DNA of 64,000 nt from Paramyrothecium sp. XJ0827. Taxonomy: Eukaryota; Ascomycota; Sordariomycetes; Hypocreales; Stachybotryaceae. The notes below the pieces were generated by a model. It was not told where the DNA came from and ran no database searches. It worked only from the letters and a program-made list of their open reading frames with translations. Both the position numbers and the translations under genes were made by a program. Positions 54,435 to 64,000 of the stretch are shown here, piece by piece. How positions within the stretch are numbered: position 1 is the stretch's first letter; every line of letters starts with the position of its first letter. The stretch lies in NCBI GenBank assembly GCA_020881915.1, contig JAJFPB010000011.1, forward strand, positions 868,001-932,000. Direction: 5' to 3'.

Positions 54435-55177
54435 TTTCAATGACGGGGTTTTGAGGATAGAGCCGGTTATTGATTAGAAATTTAGGGTGAAGGTATGGCA
54501 TGCAGCAGGAATTCTCAGATGAATGTATCGTGTAAAGCGTCTGGAGAATGAGAAAGAGTCCCCAATGGAATCTTGCAGGACCCGTGGCATTCTTATTGTC
54601 CGCAACACGTCCGCAACACGTCCGACACGTCACGTAATGACAATGACAGCCCACCGCATGGACGCTGACCTGCTAAGCTTAACCGCAGACGGCATCGCTC
54701 AGCGCAAGGAAGTTAGGAGACGTTCTTCGGGGATCAGGGTATACAGTCAGGGTTGTGTAGCGGCTTATGATAGTCGCCAGCTTTCAGCTCTCCTCTGCAG
54801 CGGAGTAACCACCAAATAGGATACTGCTGATGCAGGTATTTGTTCTAGCAGGGACTGTTTCGGACAATGATTCCCGAATTTCATAATAACCGACTGCCAT
54901 AGATAGTAAATTATAAGCTTTCTCATTGGCTACATTGTCTAAAGTTTGCCCCAATTTCTCCTGTGGCTGGCTGAACCCCATGTGCTTGGTGTTACAACAA
55001 AGGATAGGGCACACCAAAGCTAGTAAAACTGTTAGGAGCTCGGATTCCAAGGGCTCCTGCTAATAGGAATATATGTAACTTAAGGGTATATGTACCTGGT
55101 ATTGGCTATACCTTAACCTTTAGAAAAAGGAAAATTGAAGGGGAAAGTTAATCTCCCTATTTTTAGAGACAAGGGAG
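54435..55177. other. Intergenic, no gene recognised
   Basis: Contains the second copy (54776-54870) of the diverged repeat noted at 52498. Short frames only. Includes the promoter of the cytochrome c gene. Confidence 0.4.
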
Positions 55178-55327
55178 ATGTTGGAGGGATTTAAACCCAT
55201 GATCACGCAGGAAAAGCGGGTCTGCCACTTACCTACATGCTACCCTGACCTGGAAATCATGCAGCTGCTGGTCTCCGGGTCACTTCAGCCCGCTTCCGGC
55301 GACCCATCTCCCTGCTCTCATGCTTCG

Positions 55328-55672
55328 GCAAGGGCCTTGAGCGACTGGTTGCCCGGCGACCAACCTGGGCGTCGATACATTATGGCGTGTTGCACTCGCA
55401 GCAGTGCGGCGCCCTACCCAAACGGTTGTGTCGGCGACCTGATCACCGCCCTCATACACGACATTGAGGAAGCATTCGCTAGGAAACAGGTCGTGACACT
55501 TGTCACGATGGATATCCAAGGCGCATTCGACACCGTCATGCGGAACCGCCTTGCTTTGAGACTCGGGGAACAAGGGTGGCCAGAGCACCTTGCCCGATGG
55601 GTCCACTCGTTCATGAACGGCCGGTCAGCTCAATTCAGATCTCGGGATGTTTCTTGGGACAAGGAGATCTGA
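55328..55672 (+). pseudogene. Reverse transcriptase fragment of another LINE
   Basis: Reads LERLVARRPTWASIHYGVLH in one frame, then LITALIHDIEEAFARKQVVT and TMDIQGAFDTVMRNRLALRL in another, ending near 55672. TMDIQGAFDTV is the RT motif A block. It is not a copy of the 24-30 kb LINE. Both ends are lost. Confidence 0.75.
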
Positions 55673-56410
55673 CAATGACGATGTGCGTCTTACCAGTTCC
55701 GCTTGACCAGAAGCAGATACCTCGCCTCATTGCGCCTTGGCTTCCTGTTTAAGGGCTGAGGACGGGTCGATCTCCCAAACGTCGCACACTGACACTCTCA
55801 CACCGGGCGGTGGACCAGACGCGAAGCTTTGCGTCCACGAGCTAAGTATTTTTCCTTTACGGCCTGCCGGCAGACCAAGCAACATAAGCAACCCTTGCTG
55901 CTGAATAAACTATTCCCCGAACATAACTCATTTTTCCATAGCCGCGGGACCCAAATCCTTGCTCATTGCTAGTACCGACTTTTGGGATCACTTTTCATGT
56001 GCGCATTCTTACGTACAGTGGTAAATAAGAAGTATCCATGCTCAACCGCACTCTAACTTACGTATAAATCATGTGTATCTTAGGCATCTTGAGACTATGA
56101 TGCTTTTGCCTCAGTTGTGGTCTAGTAAATCATATTTCCCCTCTAGTCACTCGTTACACCTAAGAGCTCCAGGGTAGTTAGTCTAAAATGAGGGGAGCTC
56201 CGCACCAGCCTGGAGCTTCGTCATGGTACTGCCCTACGGCCGCTTGGCTATCTACAATACACTGAACTTTAGCCTCTGAGGGCGACTCATTCCAAGGTCA
56301 GCCACGGCGAAACTGGCTTAGACGAACGACCTGAAAATGATGCGACCACCACGTCCTGCCTTGAGTCTGGCGGGCCGCTCCAGAGGAGGCCTAAGGTAAG
56401 CGACTCGATT
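55673..56410. other. Intergenic, no gene recognised
   Basis: No coding-like frame or repeat recognised between the LINE fragment and the Tc1 remnant. Confidence 0.4.
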
Positions 56411-56790
56411 TCATCCGATCTCAAAGTGGGACCGGCTCATCCGATGAGGCCAGCGGGACGAGTGACCATTTGTCGTCGTCTTGCTTTCCGTAGTCGCCTT
56501 TTGAGTAGCTATTGCAGTGTGCAGGCGTGAGTTATCCTGCTGAAAACGCTGTGTGCCATTATCACGAGGCAGAAGACCCTCCACAAGAGCCTCGCGATAG
56601 CTCTGGCCACTGTAGCCACCCCGAGCGCTGTTAAGATCGCGTGGATTGTGAGTTGTATCGGGCCAACTAGCTTTATACATCCACACATTCCCGACAAGGT
56701 AGCCGTTCCATGGAAACAACACAACAAAATCTGTCGGAAATGGAATCCAATATATCGATACAATGACATGATGTTGTATGGTCCTTAACG
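56411..56790 (-). pseudogene. Tc1/mariner-type transposase remnant
   Basis: Fragments in two minus-strand frames: an upstream part ending VVLFPWNGYLVG-like sequence, then GGYSGQSYREALVEGLLP and FQQDNSRLHTA, the block around the second catalytic Asp of DDE_3 transposases (mQDNa..Hta). The rest is missing or scrambled. Confidence 0.6.
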
Positions 56791-56996
56791 TAGGAGACTC
56801 GGTAACATCACCAATTGATAGGTTCCGGGAGGCATCAAGCTTGCAATTGGTCCCTCAAGCCACCAAAAATCTGCCCCATTCAATAAACTGACAGTCTCTT
56901 CAAGGCTAATAGAGTTCCAAAAAAATGCATCAGTTAATGCTTGTGGGGCTAGGACTCTGCACCCCCCTACCCCCCTTCCCCAAATAACCTCTTGGA

Positions 56997-57863
56997 TTAG
57001 ATTTCATCTCTGAACACGTCCTGTGGTGATGACCCCGTCGAGAAAAACCATCTGCATGAGAGCGGATAGACGTTTCCGCTAAGATCATTTGTCGGCTGCT
57101 TAACATTAGGCGCCCGAATCGTAAAGTTAAAAGCTGAAGGACCGTTATAGTTTCCCATGACATTCCTAACTGGGTAATATGCTCCCTTGACAAGATAAAC
57201 CTCCACGCAGCTATCAGGGTTCACAAAGTAGCCTCCTTTACTAACGACGAGCGGCTTCGCATTGGGCGAAGGCTCACCAGTATCGCAGCTGAAGGCATTC
57301 CCTCGCCCCAAAAAGATGTCGTTTTCGTTATCTGCAGAGCTGCAGATGGTGAACACCCCCGTTACAGGAGCACGATAGAAACCATAATAGACTAAGGTGA
57401 AGTTGTTGGCGTTGACAATGATACCACCGTTGGTCTCACGTGTCCAGCCGCCGGGGCCACCAGGGCCAGTGTCTTGTGGAAAGAAGGTGATGTTCGTTGA
57501 GGAGTAGTCAAGGCGTGTGAGACCCTCTGTGATGTAATAGGACGAAGGTACACTCCCACTGCCATAACCCCCAACGGGGTTCTGGTAATAATCTATGTTG
57601 AGTCCATCTGCTTTACAGCCAGGCAGGACTCCACATGGAGTAGGTTGGACGGGAGGAGGGCAAGTGGGAACTGGAAGGGGTGTTTGGATAACGACGGTAA
57701 CAGGGCCTGTGCATGGCTTAAGAGTGGTGGAAGTGACAGATGATCCGACCCACGGGATGGTAGTGGTCGTTGTTGATGTAGGGAGTCGTCCTAAGTCTTG
57801 ACATAGGCCTTTGTTCACGAAGAGAGATCCGACAAGTAGTGCCGCGCGCATCATCCTGATCAT
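56997..57863 (-). CDS. GLEYA-domain secreted adhesin-like protein (288 aa)
   Basis: Starts MIRMMRAALLVGSLFVNKGL, a signal peptide, followed by a Thr/Pro-rich stretch and PVPTCPPPVQPTPCG. The GLEYA/PA14-like domain covers about residues 85-255: GLNIDYYQNPVGGYGSG, TNITFFPQDTGPGG, NANNFTLVYYGFYRAPVTGV, TICSSADNENDIFLG and GAYYPVRNVMGNYNGPSAFN. GLEYA domains bind glycans at the fungal surface. There is no long repeat region or GPI signal, so the form is compact and probably secreted. A TATATT sequence lies about 100 bases upstream. The frame is intact. Confidence 0.82.
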   Translation of the reverse strand: MIRMMRAALLVGSLFVNKGLCQDLGRLPTSTTTTTIPWVGSSVTSTTLKPCTGPVTVVIQTPLPVPTCPPPVQPTPCGVLPGCKADGLNIDYYQNPVGGYGSGSVPSSYYITEGLTRLDYSSTNITFFPQDTGPGGPGGWTRETNGGIIVNANNFTLVYYGFYRAPVTGVFTICSSADNENDIFLGRGNAFSCDTGEPSPNAKPLVVSKGGYFVNPDSCVEVYLVKGAYYPVRNVMGNYNGPSAFNFTIRAPNVKQPTNDLSGNVYPLSCRWFFSTGSSPQDVFRDEI

Positions 57864-59029
57864 GATGGTTAGATCTTGAGCGTGTTCTGAGATTAAATTG
57901 CACTCTTCAAAGCTCTGGCGGTGGTCAATTCAGCCTGAACATGTCGGGTGCAGGAGGGCAATATATTGACCTGGAGGGCGCCGACCATCACGATCCTGCT
58001 CCCCTGCCCCATCTATAAGAATACTGGCAAACGGTGAAGCGATATGCACGGCCTCGAGCATAGAGCTGATGCAGATTGTGCTGACCCGGCTAACTGCCGC
58101 CTACCATCAGGCAAAATCATTTTAAGTGATTGGCCCTTGGGAGTCCGGGATTTCTCGTGTCCAGTTGGTCCGTCATGTGGCCTACATTACAGCTAGCTTT
58201 TGCTTCAGGGTGCATCTCTTTCCGGTAGCGCAAAGTATGCAAGGAGCCATTTTCGGGGCCCAATTCAACCTCAAGGTGCTGACTCGACCTTAGACAGCTG
58301 ATGCCTTGAAGATGACTACTGTTTTCAAGGTAGTATGTTATGGCTGTAGCAAGCTGAAAGACGGCCAGAGTAGTCCTGTTTGTGGATCTATCGCAGGTCT
58401 AGCCGGAGGAACTTGTCCTAACGACTTTGCGTCGGCACGTAACGCCCGCGACCGATTCCCTAAGCCGACAACACCCTGGAATGGAGGAGTTGACGATGTC
58501 GCCGAGCCACCCACCCACATTCGCCATCCAACAAGTGATGGACACCCATACGTAGACGACCCTCCAATCGAGATTACGCCATACACTCATAGTCTGCATT
58601 ATCGACGATGACATTGAATGTGACCGTTGCGAATCATAATGGGTAGGAGAAAACATCCCCTCTTCGCCGATCATGCTCGGATAGACCATTTTCAAGCCCG
58701 CTGACTCGTATTTCCTGCATACAGTTTCTTTGCATGTTACATATGTCCATTCACAACCATCCCTTTGCCAAGCGCTGTTGGACCCTGCCTGAAAGGATTT
58801 CAGCTTACGCGAACCCTATGCGTTCGCCAAGTACCGATACCCTCAGCTGGTCTCAAATCCCGGCTGCATGTACGAATACAGACGCTGCAATTAGGATTGG
58901 TGGAGCCATGCTGAGCTCAGCTCGATCCACCCCTGTAGGGGATCCCAATTTGGTAGTGCAACATACGATTTTGACACTCAGTTGGCCGTGTCGGCCTGGG
59001 CGATGCATGCACATCCGTTTAATTTGGTA
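57864..59029. other. Intergenic, no gene recognised
   Basis: A plus-strand frame at 58312-58611 (MTTVFKVVCYGCSKLKDGQS) is proline/His rich with no domain. The rest shows nothing. Confidence 0.35.
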
Positions 59030-60888
59030 ACGTAGTTCATCACTTAGCGGGCCACATCACTAAGCGGGCCACTTTTCTCAATTTCATCCACTTCAACTTC
59101 AATACGCGATTTCTTCCGCCACAATCATGTCAGATCTTGCTGTCGAGTCTCGTATTATTCTTGCAATGGATGCAAAGAGTAAAAATCCAAAATTAAGCAT
59201 CCGCCATCTCGCAAAGCAGTTCACTATCCCACGAACAACCTTGCAAGCTAGAATGACTGGAAGACCTTCAAAGGCTGTTACTCATAGCAGTCAATCGAAT
59301 TTGACAATAGCTGAGGAGGATGTGATTGTTCAATACATACTGCAGCTGGATTCCAGAGGATTTTCCCCTCGGAAAACAGATGTGGAAGATATGGCCAATC
59401 TCCTCCTACTCAAGCGTGATGCGCGACGCGTCGGGAAGTGCTGGACTGATCGCTTCATTGCGCGACGGCCAGAGCTCTACACGCGTTTTTCTCGCCCATA
59501 TGACTATCAAAGGGCTTTACAAGAGGATCCTGACGTGTTGAATGCATGGTTTCGTCTGGTCGCTAATATGCGCGCGAAATACGGTCTCCAGGATAGCGAT
59601 TTCTACAACTTCGACGAGACCGGCTTTATGATGGGCATGATCCGCGCTGGGATGGTCGTTACACGCTCAGATCGCATCAATAGGCCAAAGGCTATCCAGC
59701 CTGGTAACCGAGAATGGGCCACAGCGATTTGCGCCGCTGCGGCGGATGGCCATATAGTGCCGCCTTTCCTCTGCGTGGCGGGCCGATTCCACCTTGCCGC
59801 CTGGTACTCTAGCGGTCATATTCCAAGCACCTGGGTCGTCAAGACAACTCCGAATGGCTGGACTGATCACGATACAGGCATTGAATGGCTGAAGCACTTT
59901 GATCAGCAGACAAGAGCCCGTCAAAAGGGTCAACATCGGATGCTTGTGCTTGACGGTCATGAGAGCCACATCAACGCGGAATTCGATGAATACTGCAAGG
60001 CCAGCAAGATCATACCACTCTGTCTACCAAGTCATTCTTCGCATCTAACTCAGCCGCTCGATGTCGGCGTTTTTGGCCCATTAAAGAAGGCATACGGCAG
60101 TGAGATCTCGTTTCTAGCCCGGGCCAACATTACGCATATCACTAAGGACGACTTCTTCCCCGCATTCAAGGCCGCCTTTGAACTGGCTTTTACGGAACAA
60201 AACATCAAGGGTGGCTTTCGGGGGCTGGTCTTGTTCCATGGAATCCAGAAGCTGTGATTTCAATGCTTGATGTAAGATTACGGACGCCAACACCTCCCGG
60301 GACCTCTGACGGTCTGCCTCTGCCTTGGGTCTCCCAGACGCCCCGAACTGCCACTGAAGCTCTTTCACAGTCAACTCTGATCAAAGATCGAGTATTCAAA
60401 CACCAAGGAAGCTCCCCAACGCCAATTTTGACATCTGTTGACCAACTAGCAAAGGCTACAGTAAGTGTTAGCCATCGGCTGACACTTTTGACCGGGGAGA
60501 TCAAAGCACTTCGAGAGGCCAACGAGGCGCTTTCGAAGCGGCGAAGGGCCAAAAGAACACGATTGCAAGATTCAGGACCTCTTTCTGGTGAGAAAGCTGG
60601 CCAGCTTTTAGTGGAAAAGGGTGTGCTGAAGGAGGAAGGACGTGATGAAGGCGCGGAGGAAGGGCCATCGAAGCGGCATAAGACGGGCGCAAGGCTCTGT
60701 GGCATCTGCCGCAAGAGTGGTCACAACGCAAGAACATGCTCAGAGGCTGAAGATATAGACGGTTCATCAACTTCCGAGGTATTAGATTCAATTGAGTGTG
60801 ATTTTGGGTAAGTTGTAGGGATTGTAAGTTGGTCGGTGGAGAGAAGTGGCCCGCTTAGTGATTTGGCCCGCTAAGTGATGAACTACGT
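59030..60888 (+). mobile_element. Fot/pogo-type element H
   Basis: Length 1,859 bp, TA at 59028-59029 and 60889-60890. Terminal repeats begin ACGTAGTTCATCAC and carry two copies of a motif ending TAGCGGGCCAC / TAAGCGGGCCAC. It is more distant from D, E and F in both ends and protein. Confidence 0.92.
59127..60811 (+). pseudogene. Element H transposase, one homopolymer frameshift
   Basis: Starts MSDLAVESRIILAMDAKSKN. Catalytic blocks: YNFDETGFMMGM, MLVLDGHESHIN and TQPLDVGVFGPLKKAYGSE. At 60217-60221 a run of five G leads into GLVLFHGIQKL and a stop at 60257. One more G would give GAGLVPWNPEAVISMLD and continue to 60811 through EIKALREANEALSKRRR and the knuckle CGICRKSGHNARTC. Otherwise complete, about 561 residues. 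Confidence 0.88.
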
Positions 60889-61195
60889 TAAAGAAAAGAG
60901 ATTAAGTTAAATCCAGCTGGCTTGTTGTCAGCCACTCGAGTTTCGTTAATGTTGTCGTGTATCCCCCAGATAGAGGAGTCGCAAGATGGTAAAGGTATAT
61001 TAAGGGGCTGCTCTTCTGAACGGACAGCTGGTCGATCGTCATCGCACAAACAAAGGTTTATGGTGCAAATCACTTCTATACAAACCAGCACTCGGGCTAT
61101 CTCTCAAACTTCCAATTCTTCACAATCCACCTTCATTTATTCCTCTTTAGCTCAACCTACATCCACAGATTCCTCCTTGCTCGTCCCACCATAGC
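60889..61195. other. Intergenic, promoter region
   Basis: GGTATATTAAGG near 60991 could be a TATA-like element for the next ORF. No frame stands out. Confidence 0.35.
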
Positions 61196-61689
61196 CATGT
61201 CCTGCGGCGGAGCGTATCACCAAGATTTCCATAGCGTTCGTCGAAATCGACCACAACCCCAGGACCGTGCAGCTTGTCCAGGCCGGCGGCAAGCTATACC
61301 AGCGCCATGATAATGGCCAGATCTGGAAGTTCAACGGTTCGCTCAGCGTGCCTCATTGGTCGATAATCTCTGGCAACGACAGTCTCCTCGCCATTGCCGG
61401 ATGTCCTAAGCACCTATACAAACTCCGCACGAACGGCGAGCTTCTGAGGCTCAACGAGTCGTCGGGGGAGTTTGAGGTGATTCGGAAGCTGTACAATGTC
61501 AAAGATGTAATTGCTTCAGACAAGAACTTCTATTACATTTTGGCTGGTCAAAGTGACCCCGGAATTGGCATGGCAGATATTGATGATCCATCGCCGTCCT
61601 ATGCTGAGCTCCAGAAGCTATACAAAGAGAGCCAGGCGAACCTGCTTGCGGCCCTTGCTGAGAACGTTCGTTTGAAGGGTAGTAGCTAA
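61196..61689 (+). CDS. Small beta-propeller/tachylectin-like ORF, uncertain start
   Basis: The coherent frame reads ERITKISIAFVEIDHNPRTV, QLVQAGGKLYQRHDNGQIWK, ISGNDSLLAIAGCPKHLYKL, NGELLRLNESSG and ends AENVRLKGSS at 61689. The repeated 'GG.LYQ.H.NG.IWK' units resemble tachylectin-2-like or sialidase-like blades in fungal lectins. The only nearby ATG (61196) is one frame off, so a single-base indel near 61199-61203 or an unseen exon is needed. No signal peptide. About 160 residues, too few for a full propeller. Confidence 0.45.
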
Positions 61690-61829
61690 GCCGCTAACAA
61701 GCTGTTAGAACTACGGAACTATTACGGGGTGAATGAATGCACCATCTAGCAGCCATCTTAAGGCTGCCTGGCTAGGGGTTTATTAATAATATTTTTTTTT
61801 CTTCATCTGCAAGATCTAGCTTAAATTAT
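61690..61829. other. Intergenic
   Basis: 3' region of the preceding ORF with a T-rich run. Nothing else seen. Confidence 0.35.
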
Positions 61830-61892
61830 AACGTATCACATATGTGAGTCGTACATATGAGCGTGTGGTACATATAAGCGAGCGGTACACTT
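61830..61892. repeat. Possible decayed Fot/pogo terminus
   Basis: After TA, ACGTATCACATATGTGAG begins a segment with three imperfect copies of a motif: GAGTCGTACAT, GAGCGTGTGGTACAT and AAGCGAGCGGTACAC. The layout (ACGTA tip, tandem AGCGAG-type motifs) matches the terminal repeats of D-I, with CGGTACA as the variable half. No transposase remains nearby. Confidence 0.4.
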
Positions 61893-61940
61893 CACTACTG
61901 CTTACTAGATATATCGTGGACCATAGCACAAAGGAGCCTT

Positions 61941-62310
61941 ATTGTTGTTGTTGTTGTTATTGTTGTGTATTTTCCGTCCAGCAGCCTAAAGGCCGCTCAA
62001 GTCGCCTGTAGGGGCACAGGTCGTTCCCGAACGCTGCTGATGTGGGCTTCGGCCTCCGCCACACTAGCCGCCACCGTCACGAAAGCTCCTGTGATAGCTT
62101 GTGCTCCGATCTTCTGCACACGGTTAGCATTTTCGCTCTCTTGTCGATGCATGCATGCCTCCACACGTTGGATGCATAATCGACGACTGGGGCTACCATG
62201 GCCGTGAGGAGCTGGCGTGCTGTCGCTGGAGACGAGCCCTTTTGGCAAGGAAGTGGGGGTAGTTCAGACTTTCCACGCATCCACGCCATTCGGTCCCCGT
62301 CTTATTAATG
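61941..62310 (-). pseudogene. LINE fragment with (CAA)n-type tail
   Basis: Minus-strand frames read ATARQLLTAMVAPVVDYASN, VWRHAC and KIGAQAITGAFVTVAASVAE, which match the post-RT region of the LINE at 24-30 kb (TARQLFVATVAPAMDYASVV, MGARAITGAFRTVSTAVAEA). 61941-61965 is a TTG/TTA microsatellite, which on the minus strand forms a CAA-type tail. An internal and 5' truncation has removed the rest. Confidence 0.7.
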
Positions 62311-62564
62311 TTCCTCCTATCTTTGGTTATTGGACCAATCGTGAATGCACTCCTCGGCTTCGGGCATAACTTATCATGCCGTTGCTGCCCAGCATCTTCT
62401 GTGAGAGTGTAACTTTACGGTCAAGGTGGAAGGAGCAGGGTGGTACGAGACATCGGAAATTACGGCCCGGAATAGCCGCCATGCCATTACACAAAAACAA
62501 GCAAGCATAATGATAAATTCCTCAATACTGGCGACGAGGTGAAGCAGGCCAGATCACCAGACAA

Positions 62565-62893
62565 CTTAATGGGAAGATTCGCGAATTAACAGTACCGGTA
62601 CGGTCAGTCCTATCGAACAAAGTGATCTAGAGAACCTGCGTCGGCCCTCCTCAGGCGAGCGAGACAGTATGCTGTCTTTGACGCCTCCTTCCTCGAGAGA
62701 AAGCACGGATACAGCACCGCCCCTTTCTCCTGGTTTTGGTTTCGACAAATTCGGTCTTATGGTTCACGAGAAATACGCCGTGCCGGCATTATCGAATACG
62801 ACAGAATCTGACGGGCCCAGAGTGCGTAATCAACCAACTACTTCCAATCGTTGGAGCCGTTGGATCCTCCAACTGTGGGTCCAACTCAACTGA
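62565..62893 (+). pseudogene. Unrecognised gene fragment
   Basis: A plus frame open from about 62568 reads EDSRINSTGTVSPIEQSDLE, NLRRPSSGERDSMLSLTPPS, PLSPGFGFDKFGLMVHE and then unstructured sequence to a stop at 62893. The Ser/Pro-rich linker ahead of a 'FDKFG.' block is similar to the start of some fungal Rab-GAP or signalling proteins, but I cannot assign it. No start codon or continuation was found. Confidence 0.35.
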
Positions 62894-64000
62894 GATCTCG
62901 CTCCCCGTGCTTGGCAACCAACCAATTCAGAAGTCCAGTTGATTGGGTTTGGATCCAACCGGTTCCAACTCGTTCCCAGTGTCCGAGGGTCATGTGAGGC
63001 CCGGGCGCCGTAACTTTGACCCCACCTTCAACTTCCCAGTTTGGCTTTTCGTACGGCCCGCTGGCCAATGATCGGCCGCTGAGGGGCATCATCTTGAGCC
63101 AAACGAAACAAACCCTTTCTCGCCTCTCCCACCCGCGCCAGCTTCGCGCTCTTCTCGCGCCAGCCTGGCGTCTGATTATAATTCATTCTTGAGCTTATCA
63201 TTCAGCTTCTCCACGGAAGGCTGAACGGTGGGGCCTTGGAAGTTAAGCCTCCGCGTGAAGGCCTGTGGGGGATCTATAAAGTCGCTAGTACATGCGTCCA
63301 GTGAAACATTTTGACTTGTGTGTAGGTACAGCGGCCTGTCACCCCACATTCATCAGTCACAGTGGTCGATGTTCACTGTTATGCACACGGCATTCTGGAC
63401 TACGAAACGATACCTTGGAAACATATCTCTAACCATGATAGAATTGATACCAGAAGAAAGCTTTCAGCAAAAGAAATTCAGTGAGTATACTTTAACTGTA
63501 TGAATGTTATTTCACGTAGAGACTGACGTGTTTATTAGGATTTCAGCAATTTCGTTCAGGAGCAAGATACGTCGGACAGTCTACCCTATACACGCTAGAT
63601 AAGAGCTACCGTACAGGCCGCCTATTTATTATGGTGGGCCTGGTATCTCTTAACTCCACAGCTTAGGCTTCGCCGCTGAGATAACATACTCTTTACTATC
63701 TCTCATGTTGCAAGATACATCCGGTACCGTAGATTATATAGTGCCGTGGCTGTACCTGCTAACATGCCTTAGCACCACATCAGAGCTTCGCGATTTGCAC
63801 ACGGCGCGTCGGATCGCGTGGCGGTTTCTCAACGCGTTAATTGTCCCTGCAGACGGCCTGGAAAGGCTGCGCTGTCGTGCCCGATAAAATGGAGGCAAAG
63901 GACGTTGGCCTCTGGTCGTCAAATGTTGCAGTACGTCGCCGCTGAAGGAAGCCATACTATTCCTTCGCTGACAGACTCCAGCAGTCTAGCTTCCCAGCCA
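62894..64000. other. Intergenic, no gene recognised
   Basis: No frame on either strand shows recognisable features. GGTTGGATCC-type repeats near 62840-62970 (several GGATCCAAC / TTGGATCC copies) may be part of a small element. Confidence 0.35.

Noticed and set aside
5958..61000. A Starship-type giant mobile element carrying these genes as cargo
   Set aside because: No tyrosine-recombinase (DUF3435) captain gene and no element-wide terminal repeats were found; the region is explained by many separate transposons.
1..64000. tRNA or 5S rRNA genes
   Set aside because: No stretch with tRNA A and B box spacing or recognisable 5S sequence was found on inspection of both strands.

Overview
The window is chromosomal DNA of a filamentous ascomycete, most likely a Sordariomycete of the Fusarium/Colletotrichum kind. 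Reasons: short GT-AG introns with CTAAC/CTRAC branch points, TATA boxes about 100-180 bases before start codons, HET-domain, BTB, GLEYA and PD-(D/E)XK genes typical of Pezizomycotina, and fungal MULE, hAT, Fot/pogo, piggyBac, Tc1 and Tad-type LINE elements. No rRNA, tRNA, CRISPR array or bacterial-type operon was seen. It is a repeat-rich accessory-type region: roughly half is transposon.

Layout. 0.9-3.3 kb: a matrixin-like metalloprotease gene and a small secreted-protein gene. 4.8-5.6 kb: a decayed gene. 5.96-15.44 kb: a three-level nest, a hAT element split by MULE-A (9-bp target duplication TACTCGTGG), whose right terminal repeat is itself split by MULE-B (9-bp duplication GGGGCCCCG); MULE-A carries a second, unrecognised gene with its own TATA box. 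15.8-20.6 kb: a small inverted-repeat element abuts a minus-strand gene for a secreted protein with 41 copies of a 28-residue, four-cysteine, Stig1-like repeat. 21.4-24.1 kb: MULE-C. 24.1-29.9 kb: a 9-bp tandem array and a nearly full-length LINE. 30.5-31.7 kb: a truncated piggyBac gene. 32.3-33.7 kb: an intact two-exon PD-(D/E)XK nuclease-like gene.

34-47 kb is a cluster of Fot/pogo-type elements (D, E, F, fragments G and I; H lies at 59-61 kb). Between and under them are a truncated BTB-like gene, a frameshifted metallo-beta-lactamase-fold gene, and a large HET-domain gene whose last codons were replaced by insertion of element E. 47-58 kb holds short secreted or low-complexity genes (two with a Gly/Asn 'GTQxG' motif, one small cysteine-rich secreted protein), a three-exon cytochrome c gene with one frameshift, LINE and Tc1 remnants and a GLEYA adhesin. 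61-63 kb holds a propeller-like ORF and gene/LINE fragments.

The pogo elements are the most informative set: each has a terminal repeat made of a shared ACGTAC tip followed by two tandem copies of an element-specific motif (constant AGCGAG half plus a variable half), which reads like a binding-site code for each transposase. Element F has an intact transposase but ends with two different codes. Many coding genes differ from an expected open frame by a single base in a short homopolymer, including cytochrome c, so sequencing error must be separated from real decay before genes are called dead.
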